Of a DNA stretch of 64,000 nt, positions 1 to 8,478 are shown piece by piece (within the stretch, counting starts at the first letter, position 1; each line of letters starts with the position of its first letter). The notes beneath the pieces are model-generated. The model searched no databases. It was not told the DNA's origin and saw nothing but the letters and a program-made list of their open reading frames with translations. The DNA lies in the NCBI RefSeq assembly GCF_018424605.1, contig NZ_QTKT01000010.1, forward strand, positions 1 to 64,000, written 5' to 3'. The position numbers and the translations under genes were made by a program. This stretch comes from Marinobacter lipolyticus. Its GTDB lineage: Bacteria > Pseudomonadota > Gammaproteobacteria > Pseudomonadales > Oleiphilaceae.

Positions 1-50
1 GTCTGTTCCCCGTGTTTTTATTGCTTGGAAATACAAACCGACTCAAAGCA

Positions 51-81
51 AAAATGCCCCGGACAATGTCCGAGGCATTTT
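51..81. terminator. Hairpin with flanking A/T tracts, probable bidirectional terminator
   Basis: An inverted repeat runs from AAAATGCC to GGCATTTT with an inner CGGACA/TGTCCG stem. It has A residues on one side and T residues on the other, so it could stop transcription both ways. The gene it serves on the left lies outside the window. Confidence 0.55.
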
Positions 82-156
82 GCTTGCCAGCCCAGGGGCT
101 ATGTAAATCGAGTTTTTACACAGCCTCCTTCGGGGCCCCTTTTTTGTTCGCGGTAT

Positions 157-187
157 AAAAAACGCCAGCCCGAAGGCTGGCGTTTTT
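157..187. terminator. Rho-independent terminator downstream of acnB
   Basis: A perfect 8-bp stem ACGCCAGC/GCTGGCGT region with a CGAA tetraloop core is flanked by six A on the left and five T on the right. Read on the minus strand it lies about 28 bases past the acnB stop and ends in a U tract. A third, weaker GC-rich stem with six T lies at about 122-146 on the plus strand. Confidence 0.8.
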
Positions 188-214
188 ACGGAACTAAACC
201 TGAAAGGTCAGCGC

Positions 215-2809
215 TTAAGCAACGTTCGCTTCAGCCGCCTTCTTGGTGTAGTTCTCCATCTGGTCGAAGTTGAGATACTTGTAGATCTCTTTCGACATGC
301 TGTTCAGGTCCTTGGCGTACTCCATGTACTCCGCCGGGGAGGGGAGTTTGCCCAGTACCGCACCGACCGCTGCCAGTTCCGCGGAGGTCAGGTACACGTT
401 GGCACCATCGCCGAGGCGGTTCGGGAAGTTACGGGTGGAGGTGGACAGCACGGTGGACTTGGCTGCTACACGTGCCTGGTTACCCATGCACAGGGAGCAA
501 CCCGGCATTTCGGTGCGAACACCGGCGGTGCCGTAGGTGTTGAAGTAGCCTTCTTCCATCAGCTGCGCCTGATCCATCTTGGTCGGCGGAGACATCCACA
601 GGCGGGTGCTCAGCGGGCCTTTGTGCTGCTCGAGCAGTTTACCGGCGGCACGGAAGTGACCGATGTTGGTCATGCAGGAGCCGATAAACACTTCGTCCAC
701 CTTGTCGCCAGCCACTTCGGACAGGAACTTGGCGTCGTCCGGGTCGTTCGGGCAGCAGACGATCGGCTCTTTGATGTCGGCCAGATCGATTTCGACGACG
801 TGGGAGTACTCGGCGTCTTTGTCGGCACGCATCAGCTTCGGATCGGCAATCCACTCTTCCATCTGCTTGGCGCGACGCTCCAGGGTACGCGGATCGCCGT
901 AACCTTCGGCAATCATCCAGCGCAGCATGGTGATGTTGGAACGCAGGTACTCGGCCACGGACTCTTCAGACAGGTTGATGGTACAACCAGCAGCGGAGCG
1001 CTCGGCAGAGGCGTCAGACAGCTCAAAGGCTTGCTCAACGGTCAGGTGCTCGAGGCCTTCAATTTCCAGGATACGACCGGAGAACTCGTTGATCTTGCCT
1101 TTCTTCTCAACGGTCAGCATGCCCTGCTTGATGCCGTACAGCGGGATGGCGTGTACCAGGTCACGCAGGGTGATGCCCGGCTGCATCTCGCCTTTGAAGC
1201 GCACCAGCACAGATTCCGGCATATCCAGCGGCATAACGCCGGTAGCAGCGGCAAAGGCCACCAGGCCGGAGCCGGCCGGGAAGGAAATGCCCATCGGGAA
1301 ACGGGTGTGGGAGTCACCGCCGGTACCCACGGTATCCGGCAGCAGCATGCGGTTCAGCCAGGAGTGGATGATGCCGTCACCCGGACGCAGGGCAACACCG
1401 CCACGGGTCTGAATGAAGTCCGGCATGGTGTGCTGCATTTCAACGTCCACCGGCTTCGGATAGGCAGCGGTGTGACAGAAGGACTGCATCACCAGATCGG
1501 CCTGGAAACCGAGACAGGCCAGGTCTTTCAGTTCGTCACGGGTCATCGGGCCAGTGGTGTCCTGGGAGCCGACGGTGGTCATGTGTGGCTCGCAGTAGGT
1601 GCCCGGGCGAACGCCCTGGCCTTCTTCGAGGCCACAGGCCTTGCCAACCATTTTCTGGCCCAGGGTGAAGCCCTTGGTGCCGGCTTCCGGATCTGTCGGC
1701 AGGCGGAAGATGTCAGTAGCGCCCATGCCCAGAGCGGCGCGTGCCTTGGCGGTCAGGCCACGACCAATGATCAGCGGGATGCGGCCGCCAGCCTGGACTT
1801 CGTCCAGAATGACGTCGGACTTGAAGTTGAACTCGGAGATGGTTTCGCCAGCTTCGTTCAGGATCTTGCCGTCGTACGGGCGGATCTCGATGACGTCGCC
1901 CATGTTCATGTCGTCGACCGGAGCTTCGAATACCAGGGCGCCGGCGTCTTCCATGGTGTTGAAGAAGATCGGGGCAACCTTGTTACCGATACAGACACCA
2001 CCAGCACGCTTGTTCGGCACGCCCGGGATATCTTCACCGAAGAACCACAGCACCGAGTTGGTAGCGGATTTACGTGAGGAACCGGTACCGACCACGTCGC
2101 CCACAAAGGCAACGGGCAGGCCTTTGGCCTTGATTTCGTCGATCTGGCTCATCGGGCCGGTCACGCCGGGCTCTTCCGGCTTCAGGCCGTCACGTTCCAT
2201 TTTATAGGCAGCGCGGGCGTGCAGCGGGATGTCCGGGCGGGACCAGGCGTCCGGTGCCGGGGACAGGTCGTCGGTATTGGTTTCGCCGGTGACCTTGAAC
2301 ACCACCATCTTGGTGCTTTCCGGTACCTTCTTCTTGTTGGTGAACCACTCGGCATTGGCCCAGGATTCAACCACTGCCTTGGCGACCGCGTTGCCGGCGT
2401 CCATCTTTTCCTTCACATCGTTGAAGGCATCGAACATCAGCAGAGTCCGCTTGAGCTGTTCACCGGCCAGTTCGGCCAGTTCGGCATCGTCCAGCAGGTC
2501 GACCAGGGTGGCGATGTTATAGCCACCCTGCATCATGCCCAGCAGCTTGACGGCCTTGGGCTTGTCGAGCAGGGGAGAGGCGGTTTCGCCTTTAACAATG
2601 GCAGTCAAGAACGCGGCCTTGACGTAGGCAGCTTCATCGACGCCCGGCGGAATGCGGTTTTCCAGCAGGTCTACCAGGGTGTTTTCTTCACCGGCCGGTG
2701 GGTTCTTCAACAGTTCTACCAAAGCGGCAGTCTGCTCGGCGTTCAGGGGCTTGGGGGGAATACCCAGAGCCGCACGTTCGGCAACGTGTTCACGATAGGC
2801 TTCTAACAC
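215..2809 (-). CDS. acnB: Aconitate hydratase B (aconitase / 2-methylisocitrate dehydratase)
   Basis: AcnB isomerises citrate and isocitrate in the cytosolic TCA cycle and can also act on 2-methylisocitrate. The protein is about 864 residues, the usual length. It has the N-terminal HEAT-like domain, then the swivel domain (ETNTDDLSPAPDAWSRPD near 190; GTGSSRKSATNSVLWFFG near 245), then the catalytic domain. The 4Fe-4S cysteines are visible as GSCMTNIGHF (near 710) and CSLCMGN (near 770). I chose the GTG at 2809 because GAGGG lies 8 bases upstream and the product then begins MLEAYREHV, as in known AcnB. An ATG 15 bases further upstream would remove that ribosome site. The gene is monocistronic with its own promoter and terminator, and is divergent from miaE. 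Confidence 0.97.
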   Translation of the reverse strand: MLEAYREHVAERAALGIPPKPLNAEQTAALVELLKNPPAGEENTLVDLLENRIPPGVDEAAYVKAAFLTAIVKGETASPLLDKPKAVKLLGMMQGGYNIATLVDLLDDAELAELAGEQLKRTLLMFDAFNDVKEKMDAGNAVAKAVVESWANAEWFTNKKKVPESTKMVVFKVTGETNTDDLSPAPDAWSRPDIPLHARAAYKMERDGLKPEEPGVTGPMSQIDEIKAKGLPVAFVGDVVGTGSSRKSATNSVLWFFGEDIPGVPNKRAGGVCIGNKVAPIFFNTMEDAGALVFEAPVDDMNMGDVIEIRPYDGKILNEAGETISEFNFKSDVILDEVQAGGRIPLIIGRGLTAKARAALGMGATDIFRLPTDPEAGTKGFTLGQKMVGKACGLEEGQGVRPGTYCEPHMTTVGSQDTTGPMTRDELKDLACLGFQADLVMQSFCHTAAYPKPVDVEMQHTMPDFIQTRGGVALRPGDGIIHSWLNRMLLPDTVGTGGDSHTRFPMGISFPAGSGLVAFAAATGVMPLDMPESVLVRFKGEMQPGITLRDLVHAIPLYGIKQGMLTVEKKGKINEFSGRILEIEGLEHLTVEQAFELSDASAERSAAGCTINLSEESVAEYLRSNITMLRWMIAEGYGDPRTLERRAKQMEEWIADPKLMRADKDAEYSHVVEIDLADIKEPIVCCPNDPDDAKFLSEVAGDKVDEVFIGSCMTNIGHFRAAGKLLEQHKGPLSTRLWMSPPTKMDQAQLMEEGYFNTYGTAGVRTEMPGCSLCMGNQARVAAKSTVLSTSTRNFPNRLGDGANVYLTSAELAAVGAVLGKLPSPAEYMEYAKDLNSMSKEIYKYLNFDQMENYTKKAAEANVA

Positions 2810-2902
2810 GATATGGACCCTCATCAGTTGGAATGTCCCGCGCCGTGGGCGTCAGTGCCTGGCGGGAGTTTTATGGCGGAAAAGGCCTTAAACTGGCGCA
2901 GC

Positions 2903-2931
2903 ATTCTATAGGAAAGCCCTTATAAAGTTAA
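2903..2931 (-). promoter_or_regulatory. Putative sigma-70 promoter of acnB
   Basis: On the minus strand TTAACT (-35) and TAGAAT (-10) are separated by 17 bases, about 95 bases upstream of the acnB GTG. Seen in sequence only; the -35 match is partial. Confidence 0.4.
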
Positions 2932-3005
2932 GTTGGACAGTGGTCGGAGTGATCTGTTAAGTGCGCTATACTCGCTTGTCCCGACGCCACTGCTGTACTC
3001 CCGAT

Positions 3006-3611
3006 ATGAACGACGCCCTACAAGAGATTCACAACTTTCTGCCCTGCCGCACACCGCATCGCTGGATCGAGAACGCTCTGGACCAGCAGGCGCTGATGTT
3101 GATTGACCACGCCCACTGTGAGAAGAAGGCAGCCTCGACCGCCCTGAGCCTGATGTACCGGTATGTCGACAACACCGAGCTGCTCAACAAGATGTCGCGA
3201 CTGGCGCGGGAGGAACTGCGACATTTCGAGCAGGTACTGGCCATCATGAAAAAGCGTGGGGTGACCTACGACCATCTCACCCCGGCCCGATACGCCGCGG
3301 GCCTGCGGCGGGAGGTGCGCACCGACGATCCCGGGCGCCTGGTCGATGTGTTGATTGTCGGTGCCATTATCGAGGCCCGGTCCTGTGAGCGCTTTGCGGC
3401 ACTGGCGCCCCATCTGGACGACCGGCTGGCCGAGTTTTACACGGGGTTGCTGAAATCCGAGGCGCGCCACTACCAGGACTACCTTGCGCTGGCCGAACAG
3501 GCCAACGGCGGGCCGGTGGACGAGCGGGTGAGGGTGTTTCTGGATATTGAACAGTCACTGATCGAAGAGCCGGACACGGAATTCCGTTTCCACAGCGGAC
3601 CGGTGCTATAG
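3006..3611 (+). CDS. miaE: tRNA-(ms2io6A)-hydroxylase MiaE
   Basis: MiaE is a ferritin-like non-haem diiron monooxygenase. It hydroxylates the isopentenyl group of ms2i6A37 in tRNAs reading UNN codons. The 201-residue product has the helical bundle with two ExxH-type iron motifs (REELRHFEQV near 75; SEARHYQDY near 160) and a central E-A-R-S-C-E-R-F helix. An in-frame ATG at 2961 exists, but a -10-like TATACT at 2967-2972 sits right after it and the MiaE homology starts at MNDALQEIH, so 3006 is preferred. There is no strong ribosome-binding site. Its last six bases overlap the end of the convergent LysR gene. Confidence 0.92.
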   Translation: MNDALQEIHNFLPCRTPHRWIENALDQQALMLIDHAHCEKKAASTALSLMYRYVDNTELLNKMSRLAREELRHFEQVLAIMKKRGVTYDHLTPARYAAGLRREVRTDDPGRLVDVLIVGAIIEARSCERFAALAPHLDDRLAEFYTGLLKSEARHYQDYLALAEQANGGPVDERVRVFLDIEQSLIEEPDTEFRFHSGPVL

Positions 3612-4487
3612 CTGTCGGCACAGCTCCATCCAGCGATCGATGCCGGCACTGCGGTACTTCTGTTTGTGCAGGATGAAATAGAACTGCCGGTCAAAGGCCC
3701 GGTAATCGGGTACCTTTAATGGCACGAGACTTCCGCGCCGGAATGCGTCCGCCAGACAGACCTGAGACAGGCAACCGATGCCCAGGCCCGCATCCACCGC
3801 TCGCTTGATGGCCTCGGTGTGCTCCAGCTCAAGCAGGATGTTGAGATCCGGAAGCAGGCCGTGCATACCCCGCTCAAAGCTTTGGCGGGTGCCGGAACCG
3901 GGTTCACGCATAATCCAGGTGGCTTCTCGCAGATCGTCGTCATCCAGTTGCTTTTTCGCCGCCAGCGGATGGTCGGGCGAACAGAACACCACCAGTTCGT
4001 CGCCCCGCCAGGGAATGACTTCCAGTTCCGATGACTGCAGTTCGCCCTCAATCAGCCCGATATCCAGCTCGAAATCACTGACCCGCTTGGCAATGGTGCG
4101 GGTATTGGCCACCTCAAGGGCAACTTTCGCTCGGGTAGGGGTGTTCATGTATTGGGCCATCACACCAACCGCCAGATAGTTGCCGATGGTCAGGGTGGCG
4201 CCTACTTTCAGCGCGCCTACCTCAGAGTGTTTGCTGAACGCCTGTTCCAGCTCCCCTGCCTGGGCCAGCAGTGCTTCCACTTTGGGTCGATACAGGCGCC
4301 CGAGCTCGTTGAGCTGCAGGCGTTTACCAACGCGGTCGAAGAGCTGAATATCGAACTGGCTTTCCAGTTCCTTCAGCGCGCTGCTGGCGGCGGACTGTGA
4401 CATGGCCAGAGATTCTGCCGCGCGGGTGATGTTCTGGAAGTGGGCTGCAGCGAGGAAAACTTCAAGCTGACGAAAACTGTATTTCAT
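3606..4487 (-). CDS. finR: LysR-family transcriptional regulator, probable FinR-type regulator of fpr
   Basis: The 293-residue protein is a standard LysR regulator. It has an N-terminal winged helix-turn-helix (FRQLEVFLAAAHFQNITRAA, then SQSAASSALKELE, residues 5-45) and a C-terminal periplasmic-binding-like effector domain. It is divergent from fpr with a 156-bp shared intergenic region. In Pseudomonas the fpr-linked LysR regulator FinR activates fpr under superoxide and sulfur-related signals, and the same arrangement here suggests the same job. The symbol is inferred from context and not proven by a diagnostic residue. A perfect TAATCGATTA palindrome at 4502-4511 lies between the genes and could belong to its operator. 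Confidence 0.85.
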   Translation of the reverse strand: MKYSFRQLEVFLAAAHFQNITRAAESLAMSQSAASSALKELESQFDIQLFDRVGKRLQLNELGRLYRPKVEALLAQAGELEQAFSKHSEVGALKVGATLTIGNYLAVGVMAQYMNTPTRAKVALEVANTRTIAKRVSDFELDIGLIEGELQSSELEVIPWRGDELVVFCSPDHPLAAKKQLDDDDLREATWIMREPGSGTRQSFERGMHGLLPDLNILLELEHTEAIKRAVDAGLGIGCLSQVCLADAFRRGSLVPLKVPDYRAFDRQFYFILHKQKYRSAGIDRWMELCRQL

Positions 4488-4541
4488 AAAACACGCTGCC
4501 GTAATCGATTAAGCCGAATAAGGTTATGAAAATATCCCATT

Positions 4542-4570
4542 TTGTCGATAGGTTAGCTGGGGGTTAGAAT
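4542..4570 (+). promoter_or_regulatory. Putative sigma-70 promoter of fpr
   Basis: TTGTCG and TAGAAT are separated by exactly 17 bases and end about 73 bases before the fpr ATG, inside the region shared with the divergent LysR gene. Confidence 0.5.
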
Positions 4571-4643
4571 TTATGCAATTCAGATCTTCCACTTAACGCG
4601 CCAATAGAAGTACACGGCGCGAAACGAACAGGCGAGAGTTATC

Positions 4644-5414
4644 ATGAGCAACCTGATCAAAGAGAAAGTCACCAGCGTCCGCCACTGGAACGATACCCTG
4701 TTCAGCTTCACCACAAGCCGCGATCCCGGGTTTCGATTCAAGAATGGCCACTTCACCATGATTGGTCTGGAGACCGACGGCAAGCCGCTGATGCGCGCCT
4801 ACAGCATTGCCAGCGCGAACTACGAGGAAGAGCTGGAGTTCTTCTCTATCAAAGTGCAGGACGGCCCGCTGACCTCACGTTTGCAGAAGATTCAGGTGGG
4901 GGACGAGATCCTGGTCAGCCGCAAGCCCACGGGCACGCTGATTATGGACAACCTGCTGCCGGGCAAGAACCTGTGGCTGATCAGCACCGGTACCGGTCTG
5001 GCACCGTTCATGAGCATCATCAAGGACCCGGAGGTCTATGAGGCCTACGACAAGGTGATCCTGACCCACGGTGTTCGTTACATCTCCGAGCTGGCGTACC
5101 AGCAGGAAATCGAAGACCTGCCCAACAACGAGTTCTTCGGTGAGATGGTTGATGGCAAGTTGCTCTATTACCCTACCGTGACCCGCGAAGAATTCCGCAA
5201 CAAAGGCCGCCTGACCGACGCCATGGAAAACGGCAAGCTGACCAGCGATCTGGGACTTCCGGAATTCGACCTGGAGAACGACCGCTTCATGATCTGCGGC
5301 AGCCCCAGCATGCTCAAGGACACCTGCAGCATCCTCAATAACATGGGGTTCAAGGAAGCCCGTGGTGGCGATCTGGGTCACTATGTGATTGAGCGGGCGT
5401 TCGTGGAGCAGTGA
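4644..5414 (+). CDS. fpr: Ferredoxin--NADP+ reductase
   Basis: A cytosolic FAD enzyme moving electrons between NADPH and ferredoxin or flavodoxin, used in Fe-S repair and oxidative-stress defence. The 256-residue protein matches the bacterial class: FAD-binding RAYSIAS near 53, NADP-binding STGTGLAPFMS near 115, and FMICGSPSMLKD near 215. The C-terminus VIERAFVEQ is typical of subclass-I Fpr. The ATG at 4644 has a purine-rich site (GGCGAGAG) upstream. It is divergent from the LysR gene and single. An imperfect stem at 5431-5460 follows the stop but lacks a T tract. Confidence 0.95.
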   Translation: MSNLIKEKVTSVRHWNDTLFSFTTSRDPGFRFKNGHFTMIGLETDGKPLMRAYSIASANYEEELEFFSIKVQDGPLTSRLQKIQVGDEILVSRKPTGTLIMDNLLPGKNLWLISTGTGLAPFMSIIKDPEVYEAYDKVILTHGVRYISELAYQQEIEDLPNNEFFGEMVDGKLLYYPTVTREEFRNKGRLTDAMENGKLTSDLGLPEFDLENDRFMICGSPSMLKDTCSILNNMGFKEARGGDLGHYVIERAFVEQ

Positions 5415-5827
5415 AGTAGAAAGGGCGATGAGAGGGGCAGCCTATTTCTCTGCTCCTCTTGCGCCTATAGTTCAAAAACCTATCTGACACTTCTCACTGC
5501 TTGTCCTCAGCAGATTATCCTCGATATCCCCAAGGTGCTGGTACTGATCGTACCTGCACCCTCGCACTTGCCTGTCGCCAACCCCTACCTCTGGCAGCGG
5601 AGGGTTTTCATACTGGGAGAAAGTTACCGCCCTAGTGTAAATCTTACCTGAGCATCAGCCCGCTCCCGGTCACGACCGCAACGCACATCGTTGAAAGTAG
5701 GCCAGAAAAACGGGCGAGCTGGATTGGTCTGGCGTTTGCGTTAGTAACCGTGTAGCCGGGGAAAGGTGCCCAGCACTTGCCTACGAAAGTACGGCTACGC
5801 AACAGAGCAATTTTCAGGAGGTCTATT
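5415..5827. other. Intergenic, no supported gene
   Basis: About 410 bases between fpr and the KGG gene. I see an imperfect AGAGGGGCAG/CTGCTCCTCT hairpin at 5431-5460 just after fpr. An open minus-strand frame reading into the KGG gene has no ribosome site and no recognisable product. The segment marks the switch from housekeeping genes to the stress region. Confidence 0.6.
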
Positions 5828-6082
5828 ATGGCTAAGAAGCAGAGTGATACCAGGGGCTTTGCATCAATGGATGAGGATAAGCAACAGGACATCGCCCGCA
5901 AGGGTGGCAAAGCCGCTCACGAGCAGGGCAGCGCCCATGAGTTCGACTCTGAGGAGGCGCGACAGGCCGGTAAAAAAGGGGGAAAAGTAGCGCATGAATC
6001 CGGCAATGCCCACGAATTTGATTCAGAGGAAGCCCGAGAGGCTGGCAAAAAGGGCGGGCAACAAAGCCGGAAGGGGCGCTAG
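5828..6082 (+). CDS. KGG-repeat (YciG/GsiB-like) stress protein
   Basis: An 84-residue, very hydrophilic protein with three copies of the glycine-rich KGG motif (ARKGGKAAHEQG, AGKKGGKVAHESG, AGKKGGQQS). These sit on two nearly identical units of about 25 residues that contain AHEFDSEEAR. The family resembles plant LEA-type hydrophilins. YciG-like members are induced in stationary phase, acid stress and drying; their molecular role is not well known. The start is fixed by AGGAGGT at 5816-5822. An upstream in-frame ATG at 5777 has no such site. First gene of the stress region. Confidence 0.9.
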   Translation: MAKKQSDTRGFASMDEDKQQDIARKGGKAAHEQGSAHEFDSEEARQAGKKGGKVAHESGNAHEFDSEEAREAGKKGGQQSRKGR

Positions 6083-6112
6083 CGGGATTTCGCCCTACCC
6101 GTTAATTGTCTT

Positions 6113-6141
6113 GCTGGGCATCCCTCTTATGGGAGCCCAGC
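6113..6141 (+). terminator. Strong stem-loop after the KGG gene, terminator-like but lacking a T tract
   Basis: GCTGGGC pairs with GCCCAGC and an inner TCCC/GGGA extends the stem around a short TCTTAT loop. It lies 31 bases past the KGG stop. No U tract follows, so it may be an mRNA-stabilising structure instead. Confidence 0.35.
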
Positions 6142-6367
6142 GTGTTGCTTCATGGGCCTCTGAACCACCAGCTCTGCCATTGATACTGTGCCACCTTTGC
6201 GGGACGCCATTAGGGCCTGACGAAGGCCGGAGTCCACGTCTTTCATCTCGACGATCTCTGGCCCCTGGCTTCTAGCAAGTTCCCAATGGCGTCCCTGGGG
6301 TGGACGACGCCCGGGTCAGCAACAGTATCGACTCAGACATCTTCGTTCCCGTACCAGCAGACAGCTT

Positions 6368-7063
6368 TCACGATGGCCTCCTGCCGGCATGGGTTTTACC
6401 ATCGAATTGACTGTTGGTGGGAATCTCACCGGTTTCCAGCTGTGCTTTCAGATTTCGCAGGTTCTTGGACAGCACCGAGGACTCAAGACTCCGCAAGAAG
6501 TTTGCGGTGGCGCTGCCGGTTACTCCGCCCGGCGGGTTAAAGTTGAAGCTGAGCGAGACCTCGGTTACCCGACCGTCACCTCTGGGTTCGAATACCACTG
6601 TTCCCCAGGTATTGAGGTCTGAACCCTCCAGCGAACGCCAACTGAGCTGATGCTGGGGGGTGTCCTCAACCAATTCCGAGTCCCATTCAAGGGCTGGGCC
6701 CTTGGGTACTCTTGCTACCCAATGGCTGATCCGACCTTCTCTGGGTTCCACTTTCTCTAGAAAGCTCATCACTTTCGGGAGATTCGAGAAATCTCTCCAG
6801 AATTTGTAAATATCGGCAGCCGACCGATTTATCGAGACGGAGCTGCTCAGGTGGATATCCCGGCCCCGATCGGGAGCGGAGGGGAGCCGCCTGGTTTGCG
6901 CGCGGCCAGCAGAAACGGCTTTATACAACAGGCCTGCCCCAACGATTGCGAGGAGTACCCCCATGACTCCCCCTCGCCTTGACGCGAGTGCGATCAACCC
7001 TCCGCCGGCTGAGCCGCCGTGCTGGGCCAGTGAACGCGAAATTCTACGGTTGGATGGTGCCAT
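6368..7063 (-). CDS. SRPBCC (polyketide-cyclase/START-like) family membrane-anchored protein
   Basis: A 231-residue protein with a glycine-rich N-terminus and one hydrophobic segment (GGVMGVLLAIVGAGLLYKAV, about residues 33-52). A SRPBCC domain follows (about 75-210) with the signatures HLSSSVSINRSAADIYKFWR, FSNLPKVMSFLEKVE and a long C-terminal helix. Such cyclase/dehydrase proteins bind hydrophobic ligands in a deep cavity; the ligand here is unknown. The ATG at 7063 is preceded by GGAGGAGACC. The longer frame from 7120 lacks a ribosome site. About 285 bases with no gene separate it from the KGG gene. Likely another envelope-stress accessory gene. Confidence 0.8.
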   Translation of the reverse strand: MAPSNRRISRSLAQHGGSAGGGLIALASRRGGVMGVLLAIVGAGLLYKAVSAGRAQTRRLPSAPDRGRDIHLSSSVSINRSAADIYKFWRDFSNLPKVMSFLEKVEPREGRISHWVARVPKGPALEWDSELVEDTPQHQLSWRSLEGSDLNTWGTVVFEPRGDGRVTEVSLSFNFNPPGGVTGSATANFLRSLESSVLSKNLRNLKAQLETGEIPTNSQFDGKTHAGRRPS

Positions 7064-7517
7064 GGTCTCCTCCTGATCCCTGATTGAGGTGCATGAAGTC
7101 TCGTTCATCTTGCCCACCACAAGGACCGAGAGAAATTATCCTAGGTTAAGCCAAAAGTGCTTTTTTGCTCCGTAAGAATGACCAAACGCTCATGATCCCG
7201 GCAGGATTCTCGTTTCTGTTAGACCTGGCAACCCGTTACGGGCGAACGGGCTTCAGGGGGGCGGGCGAAAGCGATTGTGAAGGTGGCATTACCAAACGGA
7301 GAAGGGGGCGGCGAAGGTTCGATTACTCGCAGCTCGTACTCCGGCGTTTTTATGTTTTGAGGTCATTGGGTTAGGTAATCTTCGGCTGCGGGGGCAGTGC
7401 CGTTCCCCTGACCCCGTCCCTGGGTGTCGTCGTTAATAACATAACCTATGTTGTGCCAGGCTATTGCTCCTGCCTGTACGGTCACTCCTACATAAACCGA
7501 GATGGAGATTGGTAACA
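7064..7517. other. Divergent intergenic region between the SRPBCC gene and ectD
   Basis: About 450 bases shared by two divergent genes, so it should carry both promoters. No clear sigma-70 hexamer pair, operator palindrome or credible short gene was recognised by eye. Confidence 0.5.
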
Positions 7518-8426
7518 ATGTTGGATCGAACTGACTATTACCGGAGCAGAGAAGACATTGCGGGAGCAATGTATCCAAGGAACGAGCCTGTAGTTCACGG
7601 TTCGGGGAAAGCAGGCGGCCTCCTGAATTCGCAGCAGATCAAGAATTATGAGCGCGACGGTTTCCTTTGGCTGGATAGGTTCTTCCCTCAGCACATGATC
7701 TCGTCTTTTCTTGAGGAGCTGGACGTCATGGCGCAAGACCGCCATTTTTGCGAGCGCGAGGAAGTGGTTATGGACTCAAACCGCGAACGCATACGTTCGG
7801 TGTTTGCCATGCATGAGATTTCCTCTGCATTCGACGAACTGACGCGGGATCCTCTCTTGCTGGACATGGTTCAGCAGTTGCTCGGCGGTGATGTGTACAT
7901 CCATCAATCGCGAATCAATAGTAAATCTGGGTTCAGTGGCAATGGCTTTGAATGGCATTCGGACTTCGAAACCTGGCACAGTGAAGACGGAATGCCAGAG
8001 ATGCGGGCGATAAGCGCCTCAATCATGCTGACCGAGAATAACCCCTTCAATGGTCCACTCATGTTGATTCCGGGCTCACACGAGTACTTCATTCCCTGCG
8101 CGGGCACGACGCCTGACAATAATTGGGAGCAATCTTTGAAGCAGCAGACCGTGGGTTTGCCTCCGCAGCAGGCAGTCAGCACTCTGGCTCAGAAACATGG
8201 TATTAAAGCCCCTACTGGCCCGGCTGGTTCTCTGTTGCTCTTCGAGTGTAACACCCTGCATGCCTCAAACCGGAATATGTCGCCATGGCCGAGAGCCAAC
8301 CTGTTCTTCGTATACAACAGCGTCGACAACCGTTTGGTGCAGCCGTTCGCGCGCACCCCCCGCAGGCCCCATTATCTGGCCGCGCGGGATAGAACCGAAG
8401 CGCTGACGCCCCATCATCGGGCATGA
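7518..8426 (+). CDS. ectD: Ectoine hydroxylase (ectoine dioxygenase)
   Basis: EctD is a cytosolic Fe(II)/2-oxoglutarate dioxygenase that converts ectoine to 5-hydroxyectoine, a compatible solute. The 302-residue protein has the family signature FEWHSDFETWHSEDGMP at about 144-160. The iron ligands H147, D149 and H248 (LFECNTLHASNRN) sit almost exactly where known EctD proteins have them. The ATG at 7518 follows TGGAGATTGGTAACA; an upstream in-frame start at 7464 looks unsupported. No ectABC is near, so ectoine would be made elsewhere in the genome or taken up. Sits between stress genes and is convergent with the catalase gene. Confidence 0.93.
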   Translation: MLDRTDYYRSREDIAGAMYPRNEPVVHGSGKAGGLLNSQQIKNYERDGFLWLDRFFPQHMISSFLEELDVMAQDRHFCEREEVVMDSNRERIRSVFAMHEISSAFDELTRDPLLLDMVQQLLGGDVYIHQSRINSKSGFSGNGFEWHSDFETWHSEDGMPEMRAISASIMLTENNPFNGPLMLIPGSHEYFIPCAGTTPDNNWEQSLKQQTVGLPPQQAVSTLAQKHGIKAPTGPAGSLLLFECNTLHASNRNMSPWPRANLFFVYNSVDNRLVQPFARTPRRPHYLAARDRTEALTPHHRA

Positions 8427-8434
8427 TGTCGCGC

Positions 8435-8463
8435 CACCCGGCGCAGCAAGTTGGCGCCGGGTG
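8435..8463. terminator. Perfect 10-bp stem-loop between convergent ectD and katE
   Basis: CACCCGGCGC pairs perfectly with GCGCCGGGTG around a 9-base loop, right after ectD and 16 bases before the katE stop. No T tract on either side, so terminator function is inferred from position and stability. Confidence 0.5.
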
Positions 8464-8478
8464 TCTGGGCGGTAGGCG

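Noticed and set aside
623..2077. Long 484-codon plus-strand open frame opposite acnB
   Set aside because: Antisense shadow of a conserved GC-rich gene: His/Gly/Gln-rich composition, no ribosome site, no recognisable domain.
5644..5910. 88-codon minus-strand frame overlapping the KGG gene start, with some hydrophobic content
   Set aside because: No ribosome site, overlaps a well-supported gene, and no recognised family; could be a decayed remnant but evidence is too thin.
5922..6060. Short internal DNA repeats in the KGG gene as a CRISPR-like array
   Set aside because: They are in-frame codon repeats of the KGG/AHEFDSEEAR units, without spacers of constant length or cas genes.
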